A stretch of 64,000 bases of DNA from Oceanobacillus profundus (GTDB taxonomy: Bacteria; Bacillota; Bacilli; Bacillales; Amphibacillaceae): positions 300,957 through 364,956 of the forward strand of contig NZ_QWEH01000003.1 of assembly GCF_003515705.1 (NCBI RefSeq), in the 5' to 3' direction. Below are positions 25,977 to 34,370 of this stretch, piece after piece. Under the pieces are notes generated by a model that was not told where the DNA came from, made no database searches, and saw only the letters and a program-made list of their open reading frames with translations. The stretch's first letter is position 1; each line of letters starts with the position of its first letter. The position numbers were made by a program, and so were the translations under genes.

Positions 25977-27203
25977 GTGAAAGAGAAAATCAAAGCATAT
26001 CGTTTCCCTATTATTTTGTTGTCCTCCATAGTCACCGGATCAATTATCGGTCTTATTTTTGGAGAACAAGCTACATTGATCAAACCGCTAGGGGATATCT
26101 TTATAAACCTTTTGTTTATGGTTGTTGTTCCACTTGTCTTCTTTACAATCTCATCTGCAATCGCAAGCATGGATAGTATGAAACGACTCGGAAAAATTAT
26201 GGGCTCCATGATGACTGTATTTATCCTTACAGGGATTATTGCTTCTTTTTTCATGCTTGCAGCTACAGTTATTTTTCAGCCCGGTTCTGGTGTGGATATA
26301 CCATTAATAGAACCTGAAGAAGTTGAAGAAATTAGTCTAGCTGATCAACTTGTTGAAACATTCACTGTCCCTGACTTTGTTGATTTATTCTCGAGGTCGA
26401 ATATGCTTGCACTTATTATTTTCTCCGTTTTAATTGGAATAGCTACTGGTTTAACCGGTGAAAAAGGAAGGCCGTTCGCGAAGTTTCTTACAAGTGGATC
26501 AGAAGTATTTATGAAAATTATTCAGCTTGTCATGTACTATGCACCAATCGGTTTAGGTGCTTACTTTGCTGCATTAATCGGTGAATTTGGAACAGCATTA
26601 ATTGGTGATTATGCAAAAGCAATTATTATTTATTATCCTGTTTCGATTATCTATTTTGCTGTCGGTTTTACATGTTATGCATTTATTGCTGGTGGAAAAA
26701 AAGGAATTACGCGTTTCTGGAAAAATATACTTGCTCCAGCAGCAACCGCACTAGGAACTGGGAGTAGTGTTGCAGCTATACCAGCAAATCTTCAAGCAAC
26801 CAAGCAGATGGGAGTTCCAAAGGATATTCGAGAAACTATAATACCGCTCGGAGCTACCATACATATGGATGGTTCCTGCCTTTCCGCTATGTTAAAGATT
26901 GCTTTTGTTTTCGGTGTATTTAATATGGATTTCACAGGATTCGATACATTCTTAACTGCAATTGGTGTCTCCCTGCTTTCCGGAATCGTCATGAGTGGTA
27001 TACCTGGCGGCGGCTTTATTGGAGAATTAATGATTGTAACATTATACGGTTTACCGATCGAAGCTTTACCAATTATATCGGCAATTGGTGTAGTTGTGGA
27101 TCCACCTGCAACAATGGTCAATTCCACAGGTGACGCTGTATCCAGTATGCTTGTTACGAGACAGGTTGAAGGACCGCATTGGATGGAAGCTGCAGTAGAT
27201 TAG
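25977..27203 (+). CDS. dicarboxylate/amino acid:cation symporter (DAACS family)
   Basis: 408 residues from the GTG at 25977, nine bases after AAAAGGA; the frame is open to 25923 but without a ribosome site. Eight spans plus the two re-entrant hairpins of the GltPh fold are suggested by FINLLFMVVVPLVFFTISS, GTGSSVAAIPANLQATKQMG (HP1) and IPLGATIHMDGSCLSAMLK (substrate and sodium site). Family members take up glutamate, aspartate or C4-dicarboxylates with Na+ or H+. HP1 has one serine pair where glutamate carriers have SSS, so the substrate is uncertain. Single gene with a strong terminator. Confidence 0.9.
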   Translation: MKEKIKAYRFPIILLSSIVTGSIIGLIFGEQATLIKPLGDIFINLLFMVVVPLVFFTISSAIASMDSMKRLGKIMGSMMTVFILTGIIASFFMLAATVIFQPGSGVDIPLIEPEEVEEISLADQLVETFTVPDFVDLFSRSNMLALIIFSVLIGIATGLTGEKGRPFAKFLTSGSEVFMKIIQLVMYYAPIGLGAYFAALIGEFGTALIGDYAKAIIIYYPVSIIYFAVGFTCYAFIAGGKKGITRFWKNILAPAATALGTGSSVAAIPANLQATKQMGVPKDIRETIIPLGATIHMDGSCLSAMLKIAFVFGVFNMDFTGFDTFLTAIGVSLLSGIVMSGIPGGGFIGELMIVTLYGLPIEALPIISAIGVVVDPPATMVNSTGDAVSSMLVTRQVEGPHWMEAAVD

Positions 27204-27210
27204 ATTAGTT

Positions 27211-27253
27211 AAAACAAGAGCGTTTGGGATTCTTCTAAACGCTCTTGTTTTAA
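27211..27253 (+). terminator. terminator of the symporter gene
   Basis: Perfect 16-base stem AAAACAAGAGCGTTT... / AAACGCTCTTGTTTT with an 11-base loop; flanking A and T runs make it usable in both directions, also for the leftward gene at 27306. Confidence 0.9.
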
Positions 27254-27305
27254 TTACCTATTAAGTTTTCTTGCAAAAATGTTTTCTCGCTAAATAATAA
27301 AAATG

Positions 27306-28283
27306 CTATATCTGTAAGGCAATCTTGCCAAATTGCTTGCTCTTTTCTAGCGTATCGAAAGCAGTTTGAGCGTTATCAAGTAAAAATGTCTGATCCACAA
27401 CCGGGTGCATTTGAAAGTTTTCCATATGCTTTAATGCAGCTTGTAACTCCTGCCTGCTCCCCATTGTTGATCCTAGTAATTTATATTGACCATAGAAAAA
27501 CGAACGTAAATTAAAATCAATATGATCATCTGTGGTGGCACCAAAAATTACTATTCGACCGCCTTTTTTCAATACTTCTATTGAGCGATTAAACGTTGCT
27601 GCGCCTACACTATCAATCACCAAGTCAATCGTTTCGTTTTCTAATTCCTTTTTCCAATCACTATTTGTATCAAGTGCAATATCTGCTCCAAGCTCTTTCG
27701 CCTTGTTTCGCTTTTCTTCACTACGAGAAGTGACAATTACTCTTGCACCAACATTTTTAGCAAACGCAATTAAATAGGTTGCAACACCACTTCCTGCCCC
27801 TGGAATAAATACGGTTTCCCCTTCTTTTACTTTTCCTTGCGTGAATAATGCCCTGTAACCAGTCAATGCTGCAAGTGCAAATACACCAGCTTCTTCCCAT
27901 GATAGATGACTCGGCTTCTTCTCAACTTGTTCCTCGGACAAGGCTATTTTTTCAGCAAACGTACCATGGTCAGGCATCCCTAAGATATCAAATTCTGTTG
28001 GTGGCGCATCACTATTCTCATACCAACGAAGGGATGGATTTATAATTACTTCATCACCGACACGAATCCGAGTTACTGCTTCACCCACAGATTCAACAAT
28101 CCCAGCTCCATCCGAGCCAAGAATTAAAGCATCTTTGTCGGCTCCAATTCGATTTGGGAGATATAAATCTCGACGATTCAATCCAGCCGTACGCAATGAA
28201 ACAACAACCTCATGTGGACCTGCAGTAGGCTCTTTCATTTCTTTAACCTTCAGTTCTCCATGTTCCAGAACAAACGCTTTCAT
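27306..28283 (-). CDS. zinc-less MDR-family NADPH:quinone reductase-like dehydrogenase (YogA-like)
   Basis: 325 residues from the ATG at 28283; the ATG at 28292 lies too close to GGAGGGG. Medium-chain dehydrogenase fold: an N-terminal GroES-like domain (GLNRRDLYLPNRIG, LGSDGAGIVESVG), then a Rossmann domain with VFIPGAGSGVATYLI and VIVTSRSEEKR, which suggests NADPH. The catalytic zinc ligands (Cys and GHE) are replaced, as in quinone oxidoreductases. B. subtilis YogA has the same length. It likely reduces quinones or enals in the cytosol. The MarR gene is about 100 bases upstream on the same strand and could control it. Confidence 0.85.
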   Translation of the reverse strand: MKAFVLEHGELKVKEMKEPTAGPHEVVVSLRTAGLNRRDLYLPNRIGADKDALILGSDGAGIVESVGEAVTRIRVGDEVIINPSLRWYENSDAPPTEFDILGMPDHGTFAEKIALSEEQVEKKPSHLSWEEAGVFALAALTGYRALFTQGKVKEGETVFIPGAGSGVATYLIAFAKNVGARVIVTSRSEEKRNKAKELGADIALDTNSDWKKELENETIDLVIDSVGAATFNRSIEVLKKGGRIVIFGATTDDHIDFNLRSFFYGQYKLLGSTMGSRQELQAALKHMENFQMHPVVDQTFLLDNAQTAFDTLEKSKQFGKIALQI

Positions 28284-28386
28284 TCTATTCATCCCCTCCA
28301 GATATAAATCTTATTTTCTCTAATTGTAGTTTACTAGTTATATTCCTTGAAAACAATGAAATAGCATAAAGAGTTTTATTTCCGGA

Positions 28387-28815
28387 CTACAATCCCCAGT
28401 CCATTTTTAAAATATCTTTTAATACTATTAAATTTTCCGAGCCTATTTTGTGAGCTATATGCTCCTCTAAGCCAGCCTTTAATGCTTCATTCTTTTCATA
28501 GCATGCTTCACCTAACGATGTTAACTGTAGACATTTATCCTTCTTGTTATGCTCCGCATCGCTAATTTCCAATAGTCCTTTATTCTCTAGTTGTTTAATA
28601 AACTTATGGGTTGCTTGTCTTGAAATATCCACGTTCTTAGAAACGTAAGCGATAGTAGGGTTACGTTTATAAATTCTTGCCATAATAAACCATTCTGAAT
28701 TTGATAAATAAATCTTACTGCTGTCATTCCATAGTTGCTCGGTTAATTTTCGCAGTTGTTGATGTCGTTCACTGACACTGTCGATGAAGTCCAAGCCTTG
28801 CAATTTCCTATCCAT
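28387..28815 (-). CDS. MarR-family transcriptional regulator
   Basis: 142 residues from the ATG at 28815, nine bases after GGGGTGAAA; an upstream frame to 28887 crosses the promoter and is rejected. The winged-helix domain spans about 30-105 (SNSEWFIMARIYKRNPTIAY, VDISRQATHKFIKQLENKGL, then the wing DAEHNKKDKCLQLT). MarR dimers bind palindromes and are released by small phenolic or oxidant ligands. Its own promoter holds a perfect 11+3+11 palindrome. It sits between the quinone-reductase-like gene and the broken multidrug exporter, both typical MarR targets. Confidence 0.85.
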   Translation of the reverse strand: MDRKLQGLDFIDSVSERHQQLRKLTEQLWNDSSKIYLSNSEWFIMARIYKRNPTIAYVSKNVDISRQATHKFIKQLENKGLLEISDAEHNKKDKCLQLTSLGEACYEKNEALKAGLEEHIAHKIGSENLIVLKDILKMDWGL

Positions 28816-28846
28816 AAATTTCACCCCTGTCCTTATCATCGACCTA

Positions 28847-28890
28847 ACTATACAAAAACCATCGTAATTTGTCAACAAAGTTGACAAATT
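28847..28890 (-). promoter_or_regulatory. promoter and palindromic operator of the marR-type gene
   Basis: On the minus strand TTGACA (complement of 28870-28875), a 17-base spacer and TATAGT (complement of 28847-28852) form a near-consensus sigma-A promoter. The -35 box lies inside a perfect palindrome at 28866-28890 (arms AATTTGTCAAC / GTTGACAAATT, 3-base centre). A half-like TTAGTTGACAATAATAAG follows at about 28923-28940. Binding would block RNA polymerase, so autorepression is expected. Confidence 0.75.
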
Positions 28891-28957
28891 AATCCACTGA
28901 CATTAAACTTATTATCGTAAACTTAGTTGACAATAATAAGTGTTAGGAGTTTACATT

Positions 28958-29260
28958 ATCTTTAGAATTGGAGATTCAATCGTTTCGTTTATTCTGTACA
29001 TGGATTATGTGAAATCGATGACATACACATATCTCTAGCATCGTCATTACATTAATGCGAAAAAATATGAAGCAATGCGTTGCAACAGGGGACTATCTGA
29101 TCAAGATCAAAAACTCCTATCTACAATCCAGAACATTTTATTTAAGGAATTGGCAGTAGCATCGCATACTTCTTTTGAAGCTATTATGAAAAAGGCTCAA
29201 CAAATGATCGGTCAAAATCAAGTAATTTGTAAGAAAACTCATAGAAGGAACAACTGCTAA
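28958..29260 (+). pseudogene. remnant of an unrecognised gene with one in-frame stop
   Basis: One frame reads through as coherent protein with a single TAG at 29036-29038: GDSIVSFILYMDYVKSMTYT before it, then INAKKYEAMRCNRGLSDQDQ and KLLSTIQNILFKELAVASHT after it, ending at TAA 29258-29260. A terminator hairpin follows 20 bases later, as for a real transcription unit. An ATG at 29075 would give 61 residues but has no ribosome site. I cannot name the family. It reads as the C-terminal part of a formerly longer gene whose start was lost. Confidence 0.4.
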
Positions 29261-29281
29261 AGACAGTAGTAGAAATCTTTC

Positions 29282-29316
29282 TAAGCGTTAAACCAGTAGG
29301 CTAAACGCTATTTTTT
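29282..29316 (+). terminator. terminator after the degraded gene
   Basis: AGCGTT...AACGCT hairpin with a 14-base loop and ATTTTTT tail. Confidence 0.65.
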
Positions 29317-29607
29317 GGGCTAGATAGACAAGAAGATGGGACGAACGCTTTCATTATGTATAAATTGAGACAATCGATTAATTTCATATGTAAAAATATG
29401 TTGACTTATAGAAATTTTTTTTGATAATGTAAAAAACAGACCGATTGGCGTTATGGAGGTGTGCCACGGGAAGGGGTAAAATTCACTGATAGTCTAAATT
29501 GCTCTTTCACTAAAAAAGCAACAGCTCTAGTGATATTTTAAAACATGTAATAATTCATCTCGTTACATTATTTTATAAGATGACCGATAAGGTAAAAGGA
29601 GATTACA

Positions 29608-31062
29608 ATGAATAAGCAACTTCAAGTTAAAAATCCGAAGACAATGGCATTTATTTTAATGTTAGGTGCTTTTCTTGGTTTGTTTGGTGAAACAGCATTA
29701 AATATGGCATTAACAAATATCATGGAGGAGTATTCCATTACTGCTGGTACAGCTCAGTGGCTAACAACTGGATACTTATTAGTACTAGCAATTCTCGTAC
29801 CAATCACAGCACTGTTAATGAGATGGTATACGACAAGACAATTAGTTATCGGTGGTTTAGTCATTTCGTTATTCGGAGGAATTTTAGCAGCATTATCACC
29901 GACCTTCATGGTTCTATTACTTGGCCGAATTATCCAAGCAATCGGAACGGGGCTTATTCTTCCAGTCATGACAACCGTTCTCTTGATCATTTTCCCAGTA
30001 CACAAGCGTGGTACAGTAATGGGACTGATGGGCCTCGTAATTACATTAGCTCCAGCATTAGGGCCAACGCTTTCAGGCGTGATTATAAGCGCATTAGATT
30101 GGCCGTATATTTTCTGGATCAGTTCACTTTTATACGTACTATTAACGTTATATGCAATAGCTAAGATTTCAAACGTATCTGAAATTACGAAGCCTAAAAT
30201 CGATTTTGCTTAGATTCTTTTTTCAACGGCAGGATTTGGAGGACTTATTTTTGCTTTAAGTACAATGGCTGAAGAGCCATTTTCATCTCCAAAGGTATGG
30301 GGAACACTACTTGCAGGAATACTTGCACTTCTTCTATTTAGTGTTCGGCAAATGACGATGGAGCAACCGATGGTTAATTTACGCGTCTTTAAATACCCAA
30401 TGTTCACATTAGGAACATTGATGATGTTCCTCGGTATTTTAGTTATTTTATCAACAGCAATATTACTGCCGCTTTACTTAAAAGGCGCCCTATTATTTAG
30501 TGCTGTTGTGGCCGGTTTAATATTACTTCCTGGTAATGCAGTTAACTTTATTTTGTCACCAATTGTCGGAGCACTATTTGATAAATGGGGGCCACGTGTA
30601 TTTGTTATTACAGGATCGATTTTTTTGGTAATTGGTAACATTATTTTCGTAAATGTTCTTTCAAGTCAAACTCCAGTTTGGCAAGTTATTGTAGCATTTA
30701 TGGTTCTATTCTTTGGTCTAACAATGGTCATGATGCCATCCCAAACAAATGCCCTAAACCAATTACCACGTCAGTTATATGCAGATGGATCAGCTGCAAT
30801 GAATACGTTAAATCAAGTTGCTGGTGCTGCAGGTACGGCAATTGCAATTACGGTCTTTACAAGCGGCCAAACCAGCTATCTTATCGATTTTCCTGATGCA
30901 ACTCAACCAGAAGTGTTAGCTGCCGGTGTAAAATATGCGTTCTTCTTTATTACTGGGATTTCAGTCTTAGCATTACTATGTTCGTTCTTTGTTAAACGAC
31001 CGGGCAAAACACAACAGAAATCACAGATCATCGCAAATAAAACAGAACCTGTACGTAACTAG
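29608..31062 (+). pseudogene. DHA2-family multidrug efflux MFS gene interrupted by one TAG codon
   Basis: A 484-codon frame encodes a 14-span drug:H+ antiporter of the EmrB/LmrB type, with FGETALNMALTNIM in span 1, TAGTAQWLTTGYLLVLAILV, the motif-C-like GLVITLAPALGPTLSGVI, and a C-terminal half from GGLIFALSTMAEEP to the end. It is cut once, at TAG 30211-30213, within KIDFA-stop-ILFSTAGFGG. Homologues usually have Ser or Leu there, one base away (TCG or TTG). An in-frame ATG at 30265 could restart the second half but has no ribosome site. AAAAGGAG precedes the start. Probably a recent nonsense mutation, less likely a sequencing error. Confidence 0.85.
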
Positions 31063-31068
31063 TTTATG

Positions 31069-31101
31069 TAAGTCCTTCATATTTATATGAGGGACTTTTT
31101 C
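31069..31101 (+). terminator. terminator of the MFS gene
   Basis: AAGTCCTTCATAT / ATATGAGGGACTT stem with a minimal loop and a T run. Confidence 0.88.
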
Positions 31102-31238
31102 TTGCATAAAGCTTCATCAAGGTTGATTTTCTACATTTTTTGCCCCTAGCCATGATAGCTTTTTCTAGGTATAGTTAAATCGACTATCATTATCTTTCTC
31201 TCATTCGAATCCCATTATATCTTTATTCAAACCAACGG

Positions 31239-32174
31239 TCATTGCCCTTGCACTAAATAATTACCCACTTCTTCTAATTGATGTTTACTCGTTATATCTT
31301 CCGAAAACAACGGTATATAAATAAGTTTCTGTTCATGAAATGTGGTTTTAATCATCTTCATATATTTACGCTCGTGTTCTTTTCTTTTATTAAAAAAACT
31401 GCCTTCTGCATCTTTCGGCAATACTTTATTGATGAGTAATGTTTTTACAGGCAGTTGATAGGTTTGAAGGAGTTCTATTGCTTTTTTGGTTTCTAAAATC
31501 GGAAGGTTCTCTGGGTTTAATACAAAAATAAAGCCTGTTTGCCTTGTATCAAGTAGTATTTTTCTCGCTTTAGAAAAACGCTCCTGACGTCTCTTTAATA
31601 CCTCATAGATTGGATCCTCTATTGGTTCACCATCATTTAACAGCTGGGTGTAATGCTCATTTGTTTTTTTTCGTTTTTTTAATAAACCTTCTATCCATAT
31701 TCCCATAAGCTCTGGTAAAGTAAGCAACCTAATCGTATGACCAGTAGGGGCTGTATCAAATATAATCCGATCAAAGCGTGCACTTTCTTCTAAAATAATT
31801 GCGATTAACTTATCAAATAATGCCGCTTCCTCTGTACCTGGTGAAGCTTTAGCAGTATCCAATTGCCGATTAACTTCTTCTATCATCGAAGATTGCACAG
31901 TACCTTTCAAATTTTCTTTGACACTTTTAATATATTTTTCCGTCTCGATTGCTGGATCGATTTCCAGTGCAAATAAATTCTCCGCTACTCGCTTTGTTTT
32001 TCCGCCAATTGACTGACTGAAAATATCTCCGACGTTATGTGCTGGATCTGTAGATATAAGCAGTGTTTTATTCCCCTGTTTTGCAGAATTCAAGGCAATC
32101 GCGGCTGATGTTGTTGACTTTCCGACACCACCCTTGCCACCTACAAATAGAATTTTTTTCTTTAATATCGACAT
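31239..32174 (-). CDS. ArsA/GET3/TRC40-type ATPase
   Basis: 311 residues from the ATG at 32174, after GGAGGGGAAG; the frame is open further upstream but overlaps the previous gene. The deviant Walker A GGKGGVGKSTTS (12-23), switch I STDPAHNVGDIF, switch II IIFDTAPTGHTIRLLTLP and the A-loop-like FVLNPENLP are all present. It is a single-domain ATPase, so it should work as a homodimer. GET3 delivers tail-anchored membrane proteins, and ArsA energises arsenite efflux; no ars gene is near. It follows cory-CC-star and cstA on the same strand, a set that recurs in Bacillaceae. Confidence 0.88.
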   Translation of the reverse strand: MSILKKKILFVGGKGGVGKSTTSAAIALNSAKQGNKTLLISTDPAHNVGDIFSQSIGGKTKRVAENLFALEIDPAIETEKYIKSVKENLKGTVQSSMIEEVNRQLDTAKASPGTEEAALFDKLIAIILEESARFDRIIFDTAPTGHTIRLLTLPELMGIWIEGLLKKRKKTNEHYTQLLNDGEPIEDPIYEVLKRRQERFSKARKILLDTRQTGFIFVLNPENLPILETKKAIELLQTYQLPVKTLLINKVLPKDAEGSFFNKRKEHERKYMKMIKTTFHEQKLIYIPLFSEDITSKHQLEEVGNYLVQGQ

Positions 32175-32197
32175 CGCTTCCCCTCCTAACCCGCATT

Positions 32198-32464
32198 TTA
32201 ACAGCAACGAAACCCTGCCATCGGGGACTTTTCCATCCCCATGCGCAAATGCCATTCATGATAATTTTCCGTCATATAAGGATACAATTCTAACGTATAA
32301 TAATAAACTGGATTTGGGATGCCAAGCATTTCAGAATATAACAGTAATAAAAACATATCGTCTTCATTTCTTAGCTCGCGTGCAATCTCCTGTCGATGTG
32401 GCATGCTTAATACCTCTTCATAAAACACAATGAGTTGTTTTACTTTATCTAGCATCCTATTCAC
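32198..32464 (-). CDS. cory-CC-star protein
   Basis: 88 residues: helical N-terminal half (DKVKQLIVFYEEVLSMPHRQ), a tyrosine-rich middle (NPVYYYTLELYPYMTENYHEW) and the C-terminus MAGFRCC directly before the stop. The terminal Cys-Cys-stop and the location next to carbon-starvation protein A and a TRC40-type ATPase define the cory-CC-star family. The function is unknown. The exposed C-terminal cysteine pair could be a metal, thiol or lipid attachment site; that is speculation. It is 24 bases upstream of the ATPase gene, and a hairpin separates it from cstA. Confidence 0.85.
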   Translation of the reverse strand: MNRMLDKVKQLIVFYEEVLSMPHRQEIARELRNEDDMFLLLLYSEMLGIPNPVYYYTLELYPYMTENYHEWHLRMGMEKSPMAGFRCC

Positions 32465-32483
32465 CTACTTTAAATTATGTAGA

Positions 32484-32512
32484 AAAGGGATCCAAATATG
32501 ATCCCTTTCGCT
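32484..32512 (-). promoter_or_regulatory. hairpin between cstA and cory-CC-star (partial terminator)
   Basis: Stem AAAGGGATC / GATCCCTTT with a 7-base loop, followed on the minus strand by TTCT. It could lower transcription of the two downstream genes relative to cstA. The gap between the genes is only 57 bases. Confidence 0.6.
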
Positions 32513-32521
32513 CCCATTCTA

Positions 32522-34255
32522 TTAATCATCTTTTATCGATTGCTCAAATTTTCCAGACAAAGCCTGGAAGGACGTTAGCGCAATCCAAGCTGCAAAGACG
32601 AAAATAATCGCTCCCAATACAAATAACAATGTATTGGAATTGTTGCCAAGCCATGACCATTCAAACAGCACTTGCTGGAACAGTGCATATAGCGTCATAA
32701 ACATTAGGAATATCATCGGAATTAATGTGTAAGCGTAATTTCTTCCGAGTCGTTTTAACCAAATTGAAATTAATAGTAAACTAATACCGGCTAATAGTTG
32801 GTTAGCTGTTCCGAATAATGGCCAGATTAAATATCCACCCGAACCAAATCCATTTGGCCCTTCTGGTATTAGTACTAATGCTGCACTTGATAAAACTGCA
32901 ACAGAAGTAGCAACATGTGGTTTTGTTAAGACATTAACCTTATATTCTGCACCAATTTCAGCAATAATGTAGCGCATTAAACGTACTGCTGTATCTAATG
33001 TAGTTGCAGCAAAGCTGACAACGATGATAGAAACAATAGTCGTTGAGATGCTAGTTGATATGCCTAACCCACCAGCCAAGACGGCAGCGCCTTCAACAAA
33101 ATTGCCTAAGCCCCCAGCATTTGCCTGAGTAAAGCTTGCATAAGCAGCATTAAAATCTGCTGTACTAGCAAATAATGTTGCAACAGCAAGAATCGAGATT
33201 AATGCCAATATACCTTCTCCAACCGCTCCAAAATACCCAACGAAACGGGCGTCTGTTTCTTTGTTTAATTGTTTTGATGATGTTCCTGAGGATACAAGTC
33301 CATGAAAACCGGATATCGCACCGCATGCTATTGTAATAAACAATAATGGCAACCATGATATATCTGTATTTGGATTTGTTATTGGTGCGGTAATCTGTGG
33401 GTTTGTAAATAATAAACCGAGATATAAAATACCAAGACCAACAACAAGCTGATGGGAGTTAATAAAATCTCTTGGCTGCAGTAATTTCCACACTGGGAGT
33501 GTTGAAGCAATATAAACATAGATCATTAATATCACAATCCAAATTAAGAAAGCCGTTGAAACGGTGCTCAGACCGAATAATCCTGTTCCATCTTCACCAC
33601 CCATATACGCAACCAAATCAATTTGTAAAAATGCAATATCAGCTGATAAAATGGCGGCTAGATACATAATAGCAAGTGCAATTAAGGATGGCACAAGCAT
33701 TTTGGCGTTTCTTTTATATACAGCGTAACCAATCCAAATAGCTAGTGGAATTTGAATGAAGACTGGAAAAACACTTGACGGGTAAGTAATAAACAGGTTT
33801 GCAATTACCCATGCAAACACAGCATTAACCATCAGAACAAGTGTTAAGATAATAAATAGAAATAAAATCTTCCCACGTTTACCAATTAACTTTTCAGCAA
33901 TCGTACCAACTGATTGCCCTTTATTTCGAACCGACAATGCTAATGTTCCAAAATCATGTACTCCTGCTGCAAATACTGTTCCTAAAATGACCCATAAAAA
34001 GGCAGGCAACCATCCCCAATACAGGGCAATCGCTGGACCTACAATTGGTGCAGCCCCAGCTACAGAGGTAAAATGATGTCCCCATAAGATAAACTTATTA
34101 GTCGGGACAAAGTCAACACCATCTTTATACCGGTGAGCTGGCGTTACATAGTTTGGATCCAACTTGAAAATCTTTTCTCCAATAAACTTTGAATAATAGC
34201 GATAACCTAAAGCAAAAATAACCATGCCAATAAGAGCAACTAGGATCGCATTCAA
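32522..34255 (-). CDS. cstA: carbon starvation protein CstA (pyruvate/peptide transporter family)
   Basis: 577 residues starting with TTG, after GAGGGGGG. A polytopic membrane protein with the CstA hallmarks PTNKFILWGHHFTSVAGAAP, IVGPAIALYWGWLPAFLW and FSGLVSSGTSSKQL-like loop (GFHGLVSSGTSSKQL here), ending without the long hydrophilic C-terminal extension. E. coli CstA and BtsT import pyruvate; other members are linked to peptide use during starvation. It is the first gene of a cstA-cory-CC-star-ArsA set. A terminator upstream separates it from gdh. How it is regulated is not visible. Confidence 0.92.
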   Translation of the reverse strand: MNAILVALIGMVIFALGYRYYSKFIGEKIFKLDPNYVTPAHRYKDGVDFVPTNKFILWGHHFTSVAGAAPIVGPAIALYWGWLPAFLWVILGTVFAAGVHDFGTLALSVRNKGQSVGTIAEKLIGKRGKILFLFIILTLVLMVNAVFAWVIANLFITYPSSVFPVFIQIPLAIWIGYAVYKRNAKMLVPSLIALAIMYLAAILSADIAFLQIDLVAYMGGEDGTGLFGLSTVSTAFLIWIVILMIYVYIASTLPVWKLLQPRDFINSHQLVVGLGILYLGLLFTNPQITAPITNPNTDISWLPLLFITIACGAISGFHGLVSSGTSSKQLNKETDARFVGYFGAVGEGILALISILAVATLFASTADFNAAYASFTQANAGGLGNFVEGAAVLAGGLGISTSISTTIVSIIVVSFAATTLDTAVRLMRYIIAEIGAEYKVNVLTKPHVATSVAVLSSAALVLIPEGPNGFGSGGYLIWPLFGTANQLLAGISLLLISIWLKRLGRNYAYTLIPMIFLMFMTLYALFQQVLFEWSWLGNNSNTLLFVLGAIIFVFAAWIALTSFQALSGKFEQSIKDD

Positions 34256-34330
34256 TTATTTCCCCCCTCTTTTATTTATTCTTACCCAGTACATGCTATG
34301 TAATCAGATTATGTTATATTCATGTTACGC

Positions 34331-34367
34331 AAAAAAAGAAAAGACCGAAATAGCCTTCTCTTTTCAA
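34331..34367 (-). terminator. terminator of the glutamate dehydrogenase gene
   Basis: GAAAAGAGAAGG paired loosely with TCTTTTC, followed on the minus strand by a run of seven T. Confidence 0.6.
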
Positions 34368-34370
34368 CCT

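Noticed and set aside
31239..32174. ATPase considered as arsenic pump subunit ArsA
   Set aside because: It is single-domain and no arsB, arsC, arsD or arsR lies near; the cstA/cory-CC-star context points elsewhere.
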